This document shows, one piece after another, positions 16,544 to 26,015 of a stretch of DNA of 64,000 bases; position 1 is the first letter of the stretch; every line of letters starts with the position of its first letter. Under the pieces are notes generated by a model. That model did no database searches. It saw only the letters and a program-made list of their open reading frames with translations, and was not told the origin of the DNA. A program made the translations under genes and the position numbers. Source of the DNA: Hydrogenobacter sp. T-2 (GTDB lineage Bacteria > Aquificota > Aquificia > Aquificales > Aquificaceae); the NCBI RefSeq assembly GCF_033971325.1, contig NZ_CP117180.1, positions 316,041-380,040 of the forward strand, written 5' to 3'.

Positions 16544-17119
16544 ATGGGAGTGAAAATTGACATAAACAGCGTGCAAAGGGATATGTTTATTGAGCATAAT
16601 GGTATGCCCCATAGGGTGCTTGACTACGAACACGTAAAGCCCGGTAAAGGTCAAGCCTTCGTAAGGATAAAGGCTAAGAATATGCAAACGGGTAATGTTA
16701 TTGAGATTACCTACAAGTCCTCTGATGCCATTGAGCTTGCGGACTTTGAGCAGGTCTTTGCGGAGTATTCCTACTCTGACGGAGACTACTACTACTTTGT
16801 AAGCCAAACTACTTATGAGATGGTCCCTGTTTCTGCGGACAATATAAGAGAGGAGACCAAGTTTCTCAAAGAGGGTATGACAGTGGTGGTCTTCTTCTAC
16901 AAGGGACAGCCCATAGGTATTGAACTTCCAAAGCAGGTGGAGCTTGCGGTGGTGGAAACAGAGCCAGCCTTTAAAGGAGATACCGCAGCGGGTGGTTCTA
17001 AACCTGCCAAGTTAGAAACGGGTGCGGTGGTGCAAGTGCCCTTTTTTGTAAAGGAAGGAGACATAGTAAAGGTGGACACCCGCACCGGTGCATACATAGA
17101 GGTGGTAAAGAGAGCCTAA
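16544..17119 (+). CDS. efp: Translation elongation factor P
   Basis: EF-P rescues ribosomes stalled at polyproline stretches. The protein has 191 residues from ATG 16544, with the KOW-like N-terminal domain, the loop EHVKPGKGQAFVR whose tip lysine is the residue at the modifiable position, and the two OB domains ending in FVKEGDIVKVDTRTGAYIE. The start at 16544 is preferred to one six codons upstream because it gives the usual length and lies 8 nt after TAAAAT (16530-16535), another leaderless-type arrangement. No epmA/epmB-type modification genes are nearby. It overlaps accB by one base. Confidence 0.94.
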   Translation: MGVKIDINSVQRDMFIEHNGMPHRVLDYEHVKPGKGQAFVRIKAKNMQTGNVIEITYKSSDAIELADFEQVFAEYSYSDGDYYYFVSQTTYEMVPVSADNIREETKFLKEGMTVVVFFYKGQPIGIELPKQVELAVVETEPAFKGDTAAGGSKPAKLETGAVVQVPFFVKEGDIVKVDTRTGAYIEVVKRA

Positions 17120-17559
17120 TGGATAAGGATTTTGTAAAAGAGATAATAAACCTTGTAAAGGGTAGCGACATAAAACAGCTCACCATAGAAGCGGAAGGTT
17201 TCAAGCTATTCATAGAAACCCACCAAAAGGAAATACTTCAAAGGGTAGAAAATGCTCCAAGAGAAGTCCGCTATCAAGAGGTAATACCACCTTCAGAGGA
17301 TGTCCCTCAGGAAAACCTGCATGTGATAAAAAGTCCGCTTGTGGGCACCTTTTATAGGTCTCCATCTCCTGGTGCACCTCCCTTTGTAGAGGTGGGTGAT
17401 ACAGTGTCTCCAGGTCAGGTGCTCTGTATAATAGAAGCCCTAAAGGTTATGAACGAGATAGAGAGCGATGTGAGAGGCAAAGTGGTAAAGATACTGGTGG
17501 AAAACGGAGAAACGGTGGAATACGGTCAGCCTCTCTTTATAATAGATACCAATGTCTAA
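17119..17559 (+). CDS. accB: Biotin carboxyl carrier protein of acetyl-CoA carboxylase
   Basis: This is the biotinylated subunit that shuttles CO2 from biotin carboxylase to carboxyltransferase in fatty acid synthesis. The N terminus has the family helix (LVKGSDIKQLTIEAEGFKL), followed by a variable linker and the C-terminal biotinyl domain with the biotinylation motif EALKVMNEIESD (about 113-124). The usual Met before Lys is replaced by Leu, which is tolerated. The thumb insertion (SPLVGTFYRSPSPGAPPFVEVGD) is present. It overlaps efp at TAATG and the osmC-like gene by 8 nt. The accC gene is not adjacent here, unlike in E. coli. Confidence 0.92.
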   Translation: MDKDFVKEIINLVKGSDIKQLTIEAEGFKLFIETHQKEILQRVENAPREVRYQEVIPPSEDVPQENLHVIKSPLVGTFYRSPSPGAPPFVEVGDTVSPGQVLCIIEALKVMNEIESDVRGKVVKILVENGETVEYGQPLFIIDTNV

Positions 17560-17965
17560 TATGGAAGAGAAAAGGGTCAGCCTAAGACTTTCCGAACTTG
17601 AACACACATACGTAGGAAAGACCTCTTATGGTGAGCTTCTGGTAGGAGAACATGGCTACAAGCCTATGGAGCTTCTTCTTCTTGCCCTTGCGGGTTGTAG
17701 TGGTGTGGATGTGTCGCACATACTCAAAAAGAAAAGGCAAGAGGTAAAAGACATACAGATTGAGGTGGTAGGCATAAGGAGAGAAGAGCATCCAAGAGTA
17801 TACGAGAAAATACAGGTCAAGTATAGGGTTTATGGTAAAGGCGTAAAAGAAAAGGCGGTAGAAGAAGCCATTAGGCTTTCAGTAGAGAAATACTGTAGCG
17901 TGTATGCCATGCTAAAGGAGTCTGCCAACATAGAAGTTTTCTTTGAGGTGCTTAATGAGGCTTGA
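17552..17965 (+). CDS. OsmC/Ohr family protein
   Basis: This is a 137-residue OsmC-fold protein. OsmC and Ohr reduce organic hydroperoxides with two cysteines; here they are in LAGCSGVDV (about 50) and EKYCSVYAML (about 112), both in the expected positions, so a thiol-peroxidase role is plausible. The family subgroup resembles YhfA-type OsmC proteins. It overlaps accB at its start and trpA at its end. Confidence 0.88.
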   Translation: MSNMEEKRVSLRLSELEHTYVGKTSYGELLVGEHGYKPMELLLLALAGCSGVDVSHILKKKRQEVKDIQIEVVGIRREEHPRVYEKIQVKYRVYGKGVKEKAVEEAIRLSVEKYCSVYAMLKESANIEVFFEVLNEA

Positions 17966-18734
17966 AAACCTTTGGAAAAAGGGCAAAAAAGCCTTAGTGT
18001 CCTATATGATGGTGGGTTATCCAGACTATGAGACTTCTATGAAAGCCTTTAGAACCCTTCTGAGAGAGGGGACAGACATATTGGAGATAGGTTTTCCCTT
18101 TTCTGACCCTGTGGCGGATGGACCTACCATACAGACCGCTCACGAGTTAGCCTTAAGGGAGGGTATAAGCTCTAAGCATGTCTTTGAGCTCTCTCAGAGG
18201 CTAAGAGAGGAGTTTCAAGAAAAGCCCTTTCTCCTCATGACCTACTATAACCCAATATTTCGCATGGGTCTGGAAAATTTCTGCAGAAGGGCAAAAGACA
18301 GTGGAATAGATGGCTTTATAGTCCCTGACCTGCCACCAGAGGAAGGAATTGAGCTAAAAGGTGTTTGTGAAAAACTTGGTCTTTCTGTGGTCTTTCTTGC
18401 ATCGCCCACAAGCACAGAAAAAAGGCTCAAGCTCATATGCGAGAAATCAGACCATATGGTTTACTTTGTATCCTTGACTGGCACCACGGGTGCAAGGGAA
18501 GAGCTTCCCATACAAAGGCTTAGAGAGAGCCTAAGCCTCTACAGGTCTGTTTGTAAAAAGCCGGTGGTGGTGGGCTTTGGCATTTCAAAATCAGAGCAGG
18601 CGAGGGAGATTGCGAGCTTTTCGGATGGTATTGTGGTGGGTAGCCATTTTGTCAAGCTCGCAGGAAACAAGGACCTTGAGGGTCTTTCAAGGAGCGTAAA
18701 GGCGATAAAACAGGCTATAGAAGGCTTGGGATAG
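17955..18734 (+). CDS. trpA: Tryptophan synthase alpha chain
   Basis: This subunit cleaves indole-3-glycerol phosphate to indole and glyceraldehyde-3-phosphate. It is a TIM barrel of about 259 residues. Catalytic Glu and Asp lie in ILEIGFPFSDPVADGP (about 43-58), and the phosphate loop motifs VSLTGTTGAR and VVGFGIS are intact. The ATG at 17955 is chosen over one four codons earlier because it gives the usual N terminus MRLENLWKKG. It overlaps the osmC-like gene by 11 nt. No other trp gene is adjacent, so the pathway is dispersed as is usual in this lineage. Confidence 0.94.
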   Translation: MRLENLWKKGKKALVSYMMVGYPDYETSMKAFRTLLREGTDILEIGFPFSDPVADGPTIQTAHELALREGISSKHVFELSQRLREEFQEKPFLLMTYYNPIFRMGLENFCRRAKDSGIDGFIVPDLPPEEGIELKGVCEKLGLSVVFLASPTSTEKRLKLICEKSDHMVYFVSLTGTTGAREELPIQRLRESLSLYRSVCKKPVVVGFGISKSEQAREIASFSDGIVVGSHFVKLAGNKDLEGLSRSVKAIKQAIEGLG

Positions 18735-18755
18735 TTAAGTTAAAATATTAAACCT

Positions 18756-20129
18756 ATGTTTTTCTGGAGGAAGACAGAAGAAGAAAAGCTTGCGGAAAGG
18801 GGCGACAAGAACGCCATACTGACCCTAATAGAAAAGGGCAAAAAGGACAAGGCTATTGAGATATTGGAAAGGTTTAAGGAGAACCCAGAGCTAAGAGGCT
18901 TGTTATTCAGACTATACATGGAGGAGGGCAAATACTACTATGCTTACCAGCTTATAGAACACTATGACCCTGAGCTTGCAACCGCCAAAGAAAAGGCTCT
19001 TATATATGAGAGGGTGGGAGAGTTAGAAAAGTCCGCCACAGAGTATGCAAAGCTGGGAGATTGGGAGAGTTTAAAAAGGGCAGGTCTTTTGCTCTATGAG
19101 GCAAAAAAGCCAGAAAGGGCTCTTGAACTCTTAAACCGTTCTCTAAAACTTGCACCAGCCCTTAAAAGGCAGGAGGTAGAGGAGGTCATAAGAAGGATAC
19201 AGGAGGAGCTAGGTCTTATACAAAGGGAGAGCTTTCTGGAAAAGCTCAAAAAGGGTCTGAAAAAGACAAAGGAAGCGGTAGAGTTTGGCATACTCTTTGC
19301 AGGTAGGAAGATAGACGAGGAGCTCTTTGAAGAGCTTGAGGAAAAACTCATTAAGGCTGACGTGGGTGCTAAGGTCTCTCTGCAGATGGTGGAGGAGCTA
19401 AGAAAGGAAGCCATAAGGAGAAATCTCAAGACCTCAGACCAACTGGCTGGACTTTTGAAGGGTCTACTTCTTTCACAGATAAGTAAGTGTGAGGGCACGC
19501 TCAAGGAGCCTCACGAAGGGATAACCCTCTATCTCTTTCTTGGTGTAAACGGCTCAGGAAAGACAACTACCATAGGAAAGCTTGCCTACAGGTTTGTAAA
19601 GGAAGGTAAAAGGGTTCTCCTCGTGGCGGGAGATACCTTTAGGTCCGCCGCTATTGAACAGCTTGAGGTGTGGGCTCAGAGAAGTGGTGCGGACATATTC
19701 AAAAAGCACGAAGGTGCAGACCCCGCTTCTGTAGTATACGAAGCCTTGCAAAAGGCTACCTCGGAGGGTTATCAGGTTGTGCTTGTAGACACCGCTGGCA
19801 GGCTTCACACAAAAGAGCCTCTTATAAGAGAGCTTAGGAAGATAAGGGATGTGATTAAGAGGTTTTTACCGCAAGAGCCTACAGAAACTCTGCTCGTGTT
19901 GGATGCAACCATCGGTCAAAACTCCATACAACAGGCAAAGGTTTTCAAAGAGGCGGTTGAGGTAAGTGGACTAATTCTCACAAAGCTTGATGGCTCTGCC
20001 AAAGGTGGTGCAATAGTGCCCATATGTAGGGAGCTTGGCATTCCAGTAAAGCTCATAGGTGTAGGCGAAGGCATAGAAGACCTACAGCCCTTCGTGGCGG
20101 ATGCCTTTATAGAAGAGTTAATCTCTTAG
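18756..20129 (+). CDS. ftsY: Signal recognition particle receptor FtsY, with helical-repeat N terminus
   Basis: FtsY is the membrane-associated GTPase that docks SRP-ribosome complexes for co-translational insertion. The C-terminal NG domain (about residues 170-455) has G1 GVNGSGKTTT (about 263), LLVAGDTFRSAA, G3 DTAGR, and G4 TKLDGSAKGG. The first 150 or so residues do not resemble the disordered acidic A domain of proteobacterial FtsY. They are a run of short amphipathic helices (KDKAIEILERFKENP, then YYYAYQLIEHYDPEL, LEKSATEYAKLGDWES and PERALELLNRSLKLAP) that read as TPR-like repeats. The promoter hexamer TAAAAT ends 9 nt before the ATG. Confidence 0.92.
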   Translation: MFFWRKTEEEKLAERGDKNAILTLIEKGKKDKAIEILERFKENPELRGLLFRLYMEEGKYYYAYQLIEHYDPELATAKEKALIYERVGELEKSATEYAKLGDWESLKRAGLLLYEAKKPERALELLNRSLKLAPALKRQEVEEVIRRIQEELGLIQRESFLEKLKKGLKKTKEAVEFGILFAGRKIDEELFEELEEKLIKADVGAKVSLQMVEELRKEAIRRNLKTSDQLAGLLKGLLLSQISKCEGTLKEPHEGITLYLFLGVNGSGKTTTIGKLAYRFVKEGKRVLLVAGDTFRSAAIEQLEVWAQRSGADIFKKHEGADPASVVYEALQKATSEGYQVVLVDTAGRLHTKEPLIRELRKIRDVIKRFLPQEPTETLLVLDATIGQNSIQQAKVFKEAVEVSGLILTKLDGSAKGGAIVPICRELGIPVKLIGVGEGIEDLQPFVADAFIEELIS

Positions 20130-20138
20130 GAGGTAGGC

Positions 20139-22505
20139 ATGTTTCCAGAGGAGCTCATAAAGGTTCCAGAGGTCCCTAAGGAGGTTTTTGAAGTTCCTGT
20201 GATGCCTTTGAGGGACCTTGTGGTTTTTCCCACTATGGTGGTGCCTCTTTTTGTGGGTAGGAGCTTCTCCATAAGAGCTATAGAGGAGGCACTAAAAAGA
20301 GACAGGCTCATATTTTTGGTTTTGCAAAAGGATAAAAGCACAGAAAATCCTAAGATGGAAGACCTCTACACAATTGGCACTATAGCCCATATAGTCCGTT
20401 CCGCACCCATAGAGGAAAACAGGCTAAAGATACTGGTGCAAGGCATAAAAAGAGCAAGGCTTGTAGAATACAAACAATCTGGAGACTACTATGTGGCAAA
20501 AGTCCAACCTATAGAAGAAGTTGAGCCAGACCCAGAAACCCTCTCAAGCGAAGTCAAGGCATACATAAGGTCTGTAAAGGAACAGCTTGATACCGCTGTG
20601 TCTCTTGGCAAACAGATAATACCAGACTTGCTTATGCTTATAAGAGAGATTGAAGAGCCTGGAAGGCTTGCGGACTTAACTGCTTCCATATTAGACATAA
20701 AGGCGTCAGAAGCACAGCAGGTGTTAGAGACCCTTGACCCTGTGGAGAGGTTAAAGCTTGTCTATCAGTATCTCCAGAGCGAGATAGGTCTTTTGGAAGT
20801 CCAAAGCAAAATAAGAGGCGTAGCCAGAGAGAAGATAGAGAAGGAGCAAAGGGAATACTTCTTGAGGCAACAACTTAAGGCGATCTTGGAAGAGCTCGGT
20901 GAGGGTGATGAGCGTAGGGCGGAGATAGAGGAATATAAAAAGAAACTTAGCAAGCTAAGGATTCCAAAAGAATCAAAGGAGGAAATAGAAAAGCAGATAA
21001 GAAGGCTTGAAAAGCTACATCCCGAGTCCGCAGAGGCTGGAGTCCTTAGGACTTGGCTTGAGTGGGTGCTTGACCTGCCTTGGGATAAAAGCACAAGGGA
21101 TCGCTATGACCTTGACAAGGCACGGGAAATCCTTGACAGAGACCACTACAACCTTGAGAAGGTAAAAGATAGGATAATAGAATATCTTGCGGTCAAGAAG
21201 CTCACAAAGGGCAAAAGCCATGCGGTGCAGATACTTTGCTTTGTGGGTCCACCTGGGGTTGGGAAAACTTCGCTGGGAAGGTCTATAGCAGAGTCCCTTG
21301 GCAGAAAATTTATCCGAATAGCCCTGGGTGGTATAAGGGATGAGGCAGAGATAAGAGGTCACAGAAGAACCTACGTGGGTGCCATGCCCGGCAGAATAAT
21401 ACAGGCAATAAAGCAAGGAGGGACAAAGAATCCTCTTATAGTCCTTGATGAGGTAGATAAGCTCTCCCTTTCCTTTCAGGGTGACCCTGCGGCTGCACTT
21501 CTTGAGGTGCTTGACCCAGAGCAGAACAAAAACTTCGTAGACCTATACATAGGGCTTCCTTTTGACCTCTCTGAGGTCTTTTTTATATGCACCGCAAACC
21601 GTGTGGATACCATACCAAGACCTCTTTTAGACAGAATGGAACTTATACATCTCTCAGGCTACTCAGAAGAGGAAAAGGTCTTTATAGCCAAGAACCATCT
21701 ATTGCCAAAGCTACTTCCAGAGCATGGCTTTAGGGAAACAGAGGTGCACTTTAGCGCTGATGCCTTGCTTGAGGTTATAAGGGGATACACAAGGGAGTCT
21801 GGAGTGAGAAACCTACAGCGACAGCTCAGCTCCATACTTAGGAAATTAGCCCTCAGGAAGTTAAGGGGTGAAAAACTGCCCTTTGAGGTAAAGGCTCAGG
21901 ATATAAAGGGATTTCTTGGTGTGGCTAAAAGGCACACCATCTCCGAAGAAAAACCTATGGTGGGTATAGCGGTGGGGCTTGCCTGGACAGAGGTAGGGGG
22001 TGAGATAATGATTATTGAAGCAACGAAGTTTAAAGGCAAAGGAGGTCTTATACTCACCGGCTCTCTGGGAGATGTTATGAAAGAATCCGCACAGGCTGCA
22101 CTCTCCTATATAAAGTCAAAGGCGGAGGACTATAGCATAGATCCAGAGGTCTTTTCAAACTATGACGTGCATGTGCATGTTCCTGAGGGTGCAGTGCCCA
22201 AGGATGGTCCCTCTGCGGGTATAACCCTTGCGGTAGCCTTGCTTTCTCTCTTTACAGGAAAACAAGTAAGAACGGATATAGCTATGACTGGAGAGATTAC
22301 CCTAAGAGGAAGAGTCCTACCAATAGGGGGTCTAAAGGAGAAAATATTGGCGGCAAAGAGGGCTGGCATATACGAGGTTATACTTCCCTCAAAGAATAAG
22401 GATGAGGTGATGGAGGACTTGCCAGAGTATGTAAGGGAGAAGATGAATTTGCATTTTGTAGACCATCTTGACGAGGTTTTTGGTATAATATTTGGCAAAA
22501 CCTAA
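20139..22505 (+). CDS. lon: ATP-dependent protease Lon
   Basis: Lon is a cytoplasmic AAA+ serine protease degrading misfolded and regulatory proteins. The substrate-binding LON domain (about 20-210) is followed by the AAA+ module with Walker [11 protein letters not shown] (about 370) and Walker [11 protein letters not shown], then the protease domain with the catalytic serine in [10 protein letters not shown] and lysine in [10 protein letters not shown]. The length of 788 is standard for bacterial Lon. A GGAGGT Shine-Dalgarno precedes the ATG, which begins 10 nt after the ftsY stop; rpsU follows at 15 nt. Confidence 0.96.
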   Translation: MFPEELIKVPEVPKEVFEVPVMPLRDLVVFPTMVVPLFVGRSFSIRAIEEALKRDRLIFLVLQKDKSTENPKMEDLYTIGTIAHIVRSAPIEENRLKILVQGIKRARLVEYKQSGDYYVAKVQPIEEVEPDPETLSSEVKAYIRSVKEQLDTAVSLGKQIIPDLLMLIREIEEPGRLADLTASILDIKASEAQQVLETLDPVERLKLVYQYLQSEIGLLEVQSKIRGVAREKIEKEQREYFLRQQLKAILEELGEGDERRAEIEEYKKKLSKLRIPKESKEEIEKQIRRLEKLHPESAEAGVLRTWLEWVLDLPWDKSTRDRYDLDKAREILDRDHYNLEKVKDRIIEYLAVKKLTKGKSHAVQILCFVGPPGVGKTSLGRSIAESLGRKFIRIALGGIRDEAEIRGHRRTYVGAMPGRIIQAIKQGGTKNPLIVLDEVDKLSLSFQGDPAAALLEVLDPEQNKNFVDLYIGLPFDLSEVFFICTANRVDTIPRPLLDRMELIHLSGYSEEEKVFIAKNHLLPKLLPEHGFRETEVHFSADALLEVIRGYTRESGVRNLQRQLSSILRKLALRKLRGEKLPFEVKAQDIKGFLGVAKRHTISEEKPMVGIAVGLAWTEVGGEIMIIEATKFKGKGGLILTGSLGDVMKESAQAALSYIKSKAEDYSIDPEVFSNYDVHVHVPEGAVPKDGPSAGITLAVALLSLFTGKQVRTDIAMTGEITLRGRVLPIGGLKEKILAAKRAGIYEVILPSKNKDEVMEDLPEYVREKMNLHFVDHLDEVFGIIFGKT

Positions 22506-22519
22506 GGAGGTGAAAAGGT

Positions 22520-22720
22520 TTGGCAATAGTGGAGATTATGGAAAACGAGCCTTTTGAGAAGGCCTTTAAAAGGTTTAAGAGGATAGTAGAAAAAGAAGGC
22601 ATACTTACAGAGGTAAAGAGAAGACAGTTCTACGAAAAACCCAGCGAGAAGAAGAAGAGAAAGGAAAGACAGGCGAGGAAGAGAATAATCAAGGCTCTGA
22701 AGAAGAGAAGTCTTCTTTAA
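22520..22720 (+). CDS. rpsU: 30S ribosomal protein S21
   Basis: This is a small basic 66-residue ribosomal protein, beginning [20 protein letters not shown] as in S21 proteins and ending in a Lys/Arg-rich tail. The start codon is TTG at 22520, supported by AAGGAGGTG at about 22503-22511; the only internal ATG is seven codons later and would remove conserved residues. It overlaps the convergent PilZ gene by 32 nt. Confidence 0.92.
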   Translation: MAIVEIMENEPFEKAFKRFKRIVEKEGILTEVKRRQFYEKPSEKKKRKERQARKRIIKALKKRSLL

Positions 22721-23771
22721 GTTCGCCCATTTTGTAGGCTCTTAGTAGCTCTCTCTGTTCTTCTATTATAAACTTTCTTATATAGTCTTCATCCGCCTTG
22801 CTAAGATTTTCAAACTTTATGCCAAGGCATGTTTTGCTTGTGCCACTCCTTACATTCCTTACAGTTCCCAAAGCCCTTATAGGATGGGACTTGAGATCAA
22901 AGTAAAGGTAAACTTTCTGCTCTACCCTTGCCTCTAAAAAACCCGAGAAGCAAAGTTTTATACCCTGAATACTCAAATCTTCTATGGTGCCTTCTATAAA
23001 GTCCTCTGGCTCCTCAAGTGAGAGTGCATTGGCATCTTTGTATATATATGCCTTTGCAGGTATTTTCACCTTCCAACGAAGACTTTCTCTTAACTGGATT
23101 TTTGACAGCTGGTCTGTATGAGGTAGCACTATAATTAGCTTTGTCCCATCTCTGTAAGTTCTTAGCACATCGCCTTGAAAATAATACCTGCCGTCACCTT
23201 CTCTAAGAAAGGAAAACTTAACCTTTTCCCCGGACTGTATAGGTCTAAGAGGCGTATCGAGTATGGCAATGTGCAGTTCAAGCTCATTCTTTTCCCATAC
23301 AGCAGAACCGTAGGCGTTGTTTTCATAAGTTATGAATCCTGTCTGATAAAGTTCTATGTCCTTTGTGTTACTTAGAGGTAAAAACCAAGGAAGGCTGTCA
23401 AACCTTAGCTTTTTTCTTATTTGGGTTGCCATTTCTATCTTTGATGCATCTTCCTTTACAAGTCTTGAGATACACTTTTCAAACACTGCCTTGGTCTGCA
23501 ATATTTTGAGAGGCTCTTTTGTTATGTCTGCACATCTCCAGAGAAGCTCAATCTCTTCCTTTTCAAGTCCTAAAGACCTCCCTGTATTAAAAAAGTCCTT
23601 TTTGAGGTCTATCTTAGCCCTGTATCTTGACCAAAGATATGGAAGGATAATGAGAAACCCTACTGCGAGAGAAAAAAGTAAAACCACAAAAAGCACATCA
23701 GAAGGGCTCGGAGACCTAAACATATACTTAGTCGCTTCCCTAAAGGTTTCAAACCCTCCCTGATAGTTCAT
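22689..23771 (-). CDS. Membrane-anchored PilZ domain protein
   Basis: This 360-residue protein has one N-terminal membrane helix (about 25-48). The middle region (about 150-215) resembles the N-terminal beta-barrel of YcgR-like flagellar brake proteins, and a C-terminal PilZ domain (about 230-340) binds cyclic di-GMP. The PilZ signatures are [12 protein letters not shown] (RxxxR region, about 229-240) and DLSIQG (the D/N-x-S-x-x-G motif), both intact. A role in motility or surface attachment is likely, though the partner is unknown. Its ATG lies 15 nt before the end of trxB, which is transcribed towards it on the same strand, so it may be the last gene of the arsR-trxA-trxB operon. Confidence 0.82.
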   Translation of the reverse strand: MNYQGGFETFREATKYMFRSPSPSDVLFVVLLFSLAVGFLIILPYLWSRYRAKIDLKKDFFNTGRSLGLEKEEIELLWRCADITKEPLKILQTKAVFEKCISRLVKEDASKIEMATQIRKKLRFDSLPWFLPLSNTKDIELYQTGFITYENNAYGSAVWEKNELELHIAILDTPLRPIQSGEKVKFSFLREGDGRYYFQGDVLRTYRDGTKLIIVLPHTDQLSKIQLRESLRWKVKIPAKAYIYKDANALSLEEPEDFIEGTIEDLSIQGIKLCFSGFLEARVEQKVYLYFDLKSHPIRALGTVRNVRSGTSKTCLGIKFENLSKADEDYIRKFIIEEQRELLRAYKMGELKEDFSSSEP

Positions 23772-23786
23772 GTCTAAACCTTTCCT

Positions 23787-24731
23787 TTAAAAATTTTCTT
23801 CTATATACCTTTCCGCCTCTATGGCGGATATACAACCTTCTCCAACAGCTACAGCTACCTGACCCGTTGCTCCGCTTCTGCAGTCACCCGCGGCAAAAAC
23901 TCCTTCCATAGAGGTCCTCATCCTTTGGTCGGTTATTATATAATCCTTATCGTCAAGGTCTATAGTTCCTTTAAGGAAACCTGTGTTGGGCTCAAGACCT
24001 ATGAAAATAAATACGCCATCTACTGGGAGTTCAGAGAAGCTGTTGTCCTTTGCGTCTCTCAGGAGTAGCTTTTCCACAAAATCGCCACCTTTTATCTCTT
24101 CTACCACCTTGTTTGGTACAAAGGTTATCTTTGGGTTTGAAAAAACCTTCTCCTGGAGATGCTTTTGAGCCCTGAGTTGGTCTCTTCTGTGAACGAGGTA
24201 AACCTTGCTGGCAAACCTTGTTAGAAAAAGGCTCTCCTGTGTGGCTGAGTCTCCACCTCCAATTACTGCTATAGGAACTCCCTCAAAGAGAGCACCATCA
24301 CAGGTAGCACAGTAAGAAACACCTCTGTTTAAAAACTCCTCTTCTCCCGGGACTCCAAGCCTTCTTGGATTTGAGCCTACGGCAAGTATAACAGTCTTGC
24401 TTCTAATAAGCTCGCCCGTTCTCAAATGAAGAACTATTTCCTTCCCAATCTTATCTATTTTTATGACCTCTTTTTTGAGTATCCGCAGACCAAACCTTTC
24501 CGCTTGCTCTCTAAACTTTTTTGTAAGCTCCTTGCCACTTATACCCTCTGGAAAGCCCGGGTAGTTTTCCACTAAGTCTGTGATGGCTATCTGCCCACCA
24601 AGTGTTCCCTTTTCAAAAAGAAGAGTGTTAAGCTTTGCCCTTGCACAGTAAAGCCCTGCGGTCAAACCCGCAGGACCACCACCTACTATAACACAATCAT
24701 AGAATATATCCTCAGAAAGCTCCACCATCAC
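23787..24731 (-). CDS. trxB: Thioredoxin reductase
   Basis: This is an FAD-containing enzyme that reduces thioredoxin with NAD(P)H. It has the FAD motif VIVGGGPAGLTAGLY near the N terminus, the redox-active CATC in YCATCDGALF (about 139), the pyridine-nucleotide motif IGGGDSATQESLFL, and a C-terminal FAD segment GVFAAGDCRSG. The length of 314 is normal for the low-molecular-weight class. The ATG at 24731 overlaps the end of trxA by 4 nt, so the pair is translationally coupled. Confidence 0.95.
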   Translation of the reverse strand: MMVELSEDIFYDCVIVGGGPAGLTAGLYCARAKLNTLLFEKGTLGGQIAITDLVENYPGFPEGISGKELTKKFREQAERFGLRILKKEVIKIDKIGKEIVLHLRTGELIRSKTVILAVGSNPRRLGVPGEEEFLNRGVSYCATCDGALFEGVPIAVIGGGDSATQESLFLTRFASKVYLVHRRDQLRAQKHLQEKVFSNPKITFVPNKVVEEIKGGDFVEKLLLRDAKDNSFSELPVDGVFIFIGLEPNTGFLKGTIDLDDKDYIITDQRMRTSMEGVFAAGDCRSGATGQVAVAVGEGCISAIEAERYIEENF

Positions 24732-25048
24732 AAGTGGCTGCTAATCATCTGTCTGAGAGCTTCTTTTGGTTGGACTCCAATGCGTGTGTCCACCACTTCA
24801 CCGTTCTTAAAGAGCATTATTGTTGGTATTGCCCTTATGCCATACCTCATGGCTATGTTGGGATTTTCGTCAGTGTTTAACTTGCCAAACTTTACCTTAT
24901 CTCCCATTTCCATCGCCAGCTCCTCTACTATAGGAGCTATTATCCTACAGGGTCCGCACCAAGGAGCCCAGAAGTCCACCACCACAGGCTTGTCAGAAGT
25001 GATAACCTCCGCTTGCCAGTTGCTTTCTGTGAGAACTATTACCGCCAT
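24728..25048 (-). CDS. trxA: Thioredoxin
   Basis: This is a 106-residue classical thioredoxin with active site WCGPC (about 31-35), cis-Pro loop AIPT and a buried Asp in VVDFWAPWC. It is the general cytoplasmic disulfide reductant, reduced by the TrxB encoded next. It starts 1 nt after the ArsR-family gene ends, so it is the second gene of that operon. Confidence 0.95.
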   Translation of the reverse strand: MAVIVLTESNWQAEVITSDKPVVVDFWAPWCGPCRIIAPIVEELAMEMGDKVKFGKLNTDENPNIAMRYGIRAIPTIMLFKNGEVVDTRIGVQPKEALRQMISSHL

Positions 25049-25049
25049 A

Positions 25050-25340
25050 TTACACCTCCTTGCTAAGTATTTCGTAGATTTTTACCACCCTTTCATCTTT
25101 GATGTAATAGCACACTATAGACCCATCCCTTTTACATCCTACTATGCCTCTGCTCCTGAGTATACTCAAGTGTTGAGAAACATTAGGCTGTGAGGTATGT
25201 AGAAGGTCGCTAAGGTTTTTCACACACTGCTTGCCTTCAATAAGCACTGCCACTATCCTTAGTCTGATGGGATGAGCCAATGCCTTTAAAAACTCTGCCC
25301 ACTCCTCTAACTTTTCTTCGCTTAGCATCTCCACTTGCAT
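25050..25340 (-). CDS. ArsR/SmtB family regulator heading the thioredoxin operon
   Basis: This is a 96-residue winged helix repressor. The helix-turn-helix is TSQPNVSQHLSILRSRGIV (about 49-67), and the wing is CKRDGSIVCYYI. Three cysteines are present: Cys39 just before the HTH, Cys69 and Cys77 in the wing. They do not form the ELCVCDL metal site of ArsR. Cysteine-bearing relatives such as BigR/SqrR sense persulfides or oxidants, and being followed at once by trxA and trxB fits a thiol-redox sensor (inference). A Shine-Dalgarno sequence GAGGTGAA precedes its ATG. Confidence 0.85.
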   Translation of the reverse strand: MQVEMLSEEKLEEWAEFLKALAHPIRLRIVAVLIEGKQCVKNLSDLLHTSQPNVSQHLSILRSRGIVGCKRDGSIVCYYIKDERVVKIYEILSKEV

Positions 25341-25359
25341 ATTTTCACCTCGTATGCTT

Positions 25360-25379
25360 ATATTCTATCATAGGAATAT
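25360..25379. promoter_or_regulatory. Inverted repeat between arsR-like gene and divergent membrane gene
   Basis: ATATTC (25360-25365) and GAATAT (25374-25379) form 6-bp arms around an 8-bp centre, which is the spacing of ArsR-family operators. It lies in the 37-bp divergent gap and would cover the minus-strand -10 region and the start of the plus-strand gene. Confidence 0.35.
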
Positions 25380-25794
25380 GGAAAAGGTATACATTTATAG
25401 AAAAAGGTCAAGACAGCTTCACTACGCCTTTGTGGCTTCCTTGGTTATCTTATACCTTGCCTGCATCCCCCTATACTTTTACTTTAGGCTTCCCCTCCAC
25501 AAAAACTTAGTGAACTTCTTTACCTTTTTTGTGGTAGCAACTGGAATAGTTTCCGTCCTTCCCGCAATCTTTATAAAAAGGAAGGTATTCCCTGTGGATA
25601 CCACGAAGGACCCTTACTGGAGCTACACCGCCACAAGAAGGTATTTCTGGCTTTATGTCCTGTGTCTTGTTCCCTTTGCCTTTGCCTTGCTAACCTTTAT
25701 AGCCTTTGCCTCTTTTCAGGTTTTGTCCGCCGGCTTTCTGGTTAGTCTTTGTGGTTTAATATTAGTAAGACCAAAAGAGGAGGATATAAGATGA
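25378..25794 (+). CDS. Small polytopic membrane protein, unknown function
   Basis: This 138-residue protein starts at ATG 25378, with a basic N terminus (KVYIYRKRSRQLHY) and about four membrane helices arranged as two pairs separated by a charged loop (KRKVFPVDTTKDPYWSYTATRRY). No family is recognised. It is followed with ATGA overlaps by a DUF465 protein and by yjbQ, so the three form an operon, divergent from arsR-trxA-trxB. Confidence 0.6.
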   Translation: MEKVYIYRKRSRQLHYAFVASLVILYLACIPLYFYFRLPLHKNLVNFFTFFVVATGIVSVLPAIFIKRKVFPVDTTKDPYWSYTATRRYFWLYVLCLVPFAFALLTFIAFASFQVLSAGFLVSLCGLILVRPKEEDIR

Positions 25795-26015
25795 CCAGAG
25801 AGGAGGCTATTCAAAAACTTCTCCAAGAAAACAAGGAGTTTAGGTATCACTACGAAAAGCACCATGAACTTGATGCACAGGTGGACAAACTGGAAAAACA
25901 TCATCCCATGACCCATGAACTGGAGATGGAAATAGAAAAACTAAAGAGGGAAAGGCTATACCACAAGGATATGATGGAAAAGATACTAAACGATTATCTT
26001 AAGGGAAACTCATGA
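25791..26015 (+). CDS. DUF465 (YdcH-like) small coiled-coil protein
   Basis: This is a 74-residue all-helical protein of the DUF465 family. The pattern [21 protein letters not shown] followed by a second helix rich in Lys-Arg-Glu ([15 protein letters not shown]) forms the expected helical hairpin. The function is unknown. The start at ATG 25791 overlaps the upstream stop as ATGA, and the stop again overlaps the yjbQ start. Confidence 0.75.
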   Translation: MTREEAIQKLLQENKEFRYHYEKHHELDAQVDKLEKHHPMTHELEMEIEKLKRERLYHKDMMEKILNDYLKGNS

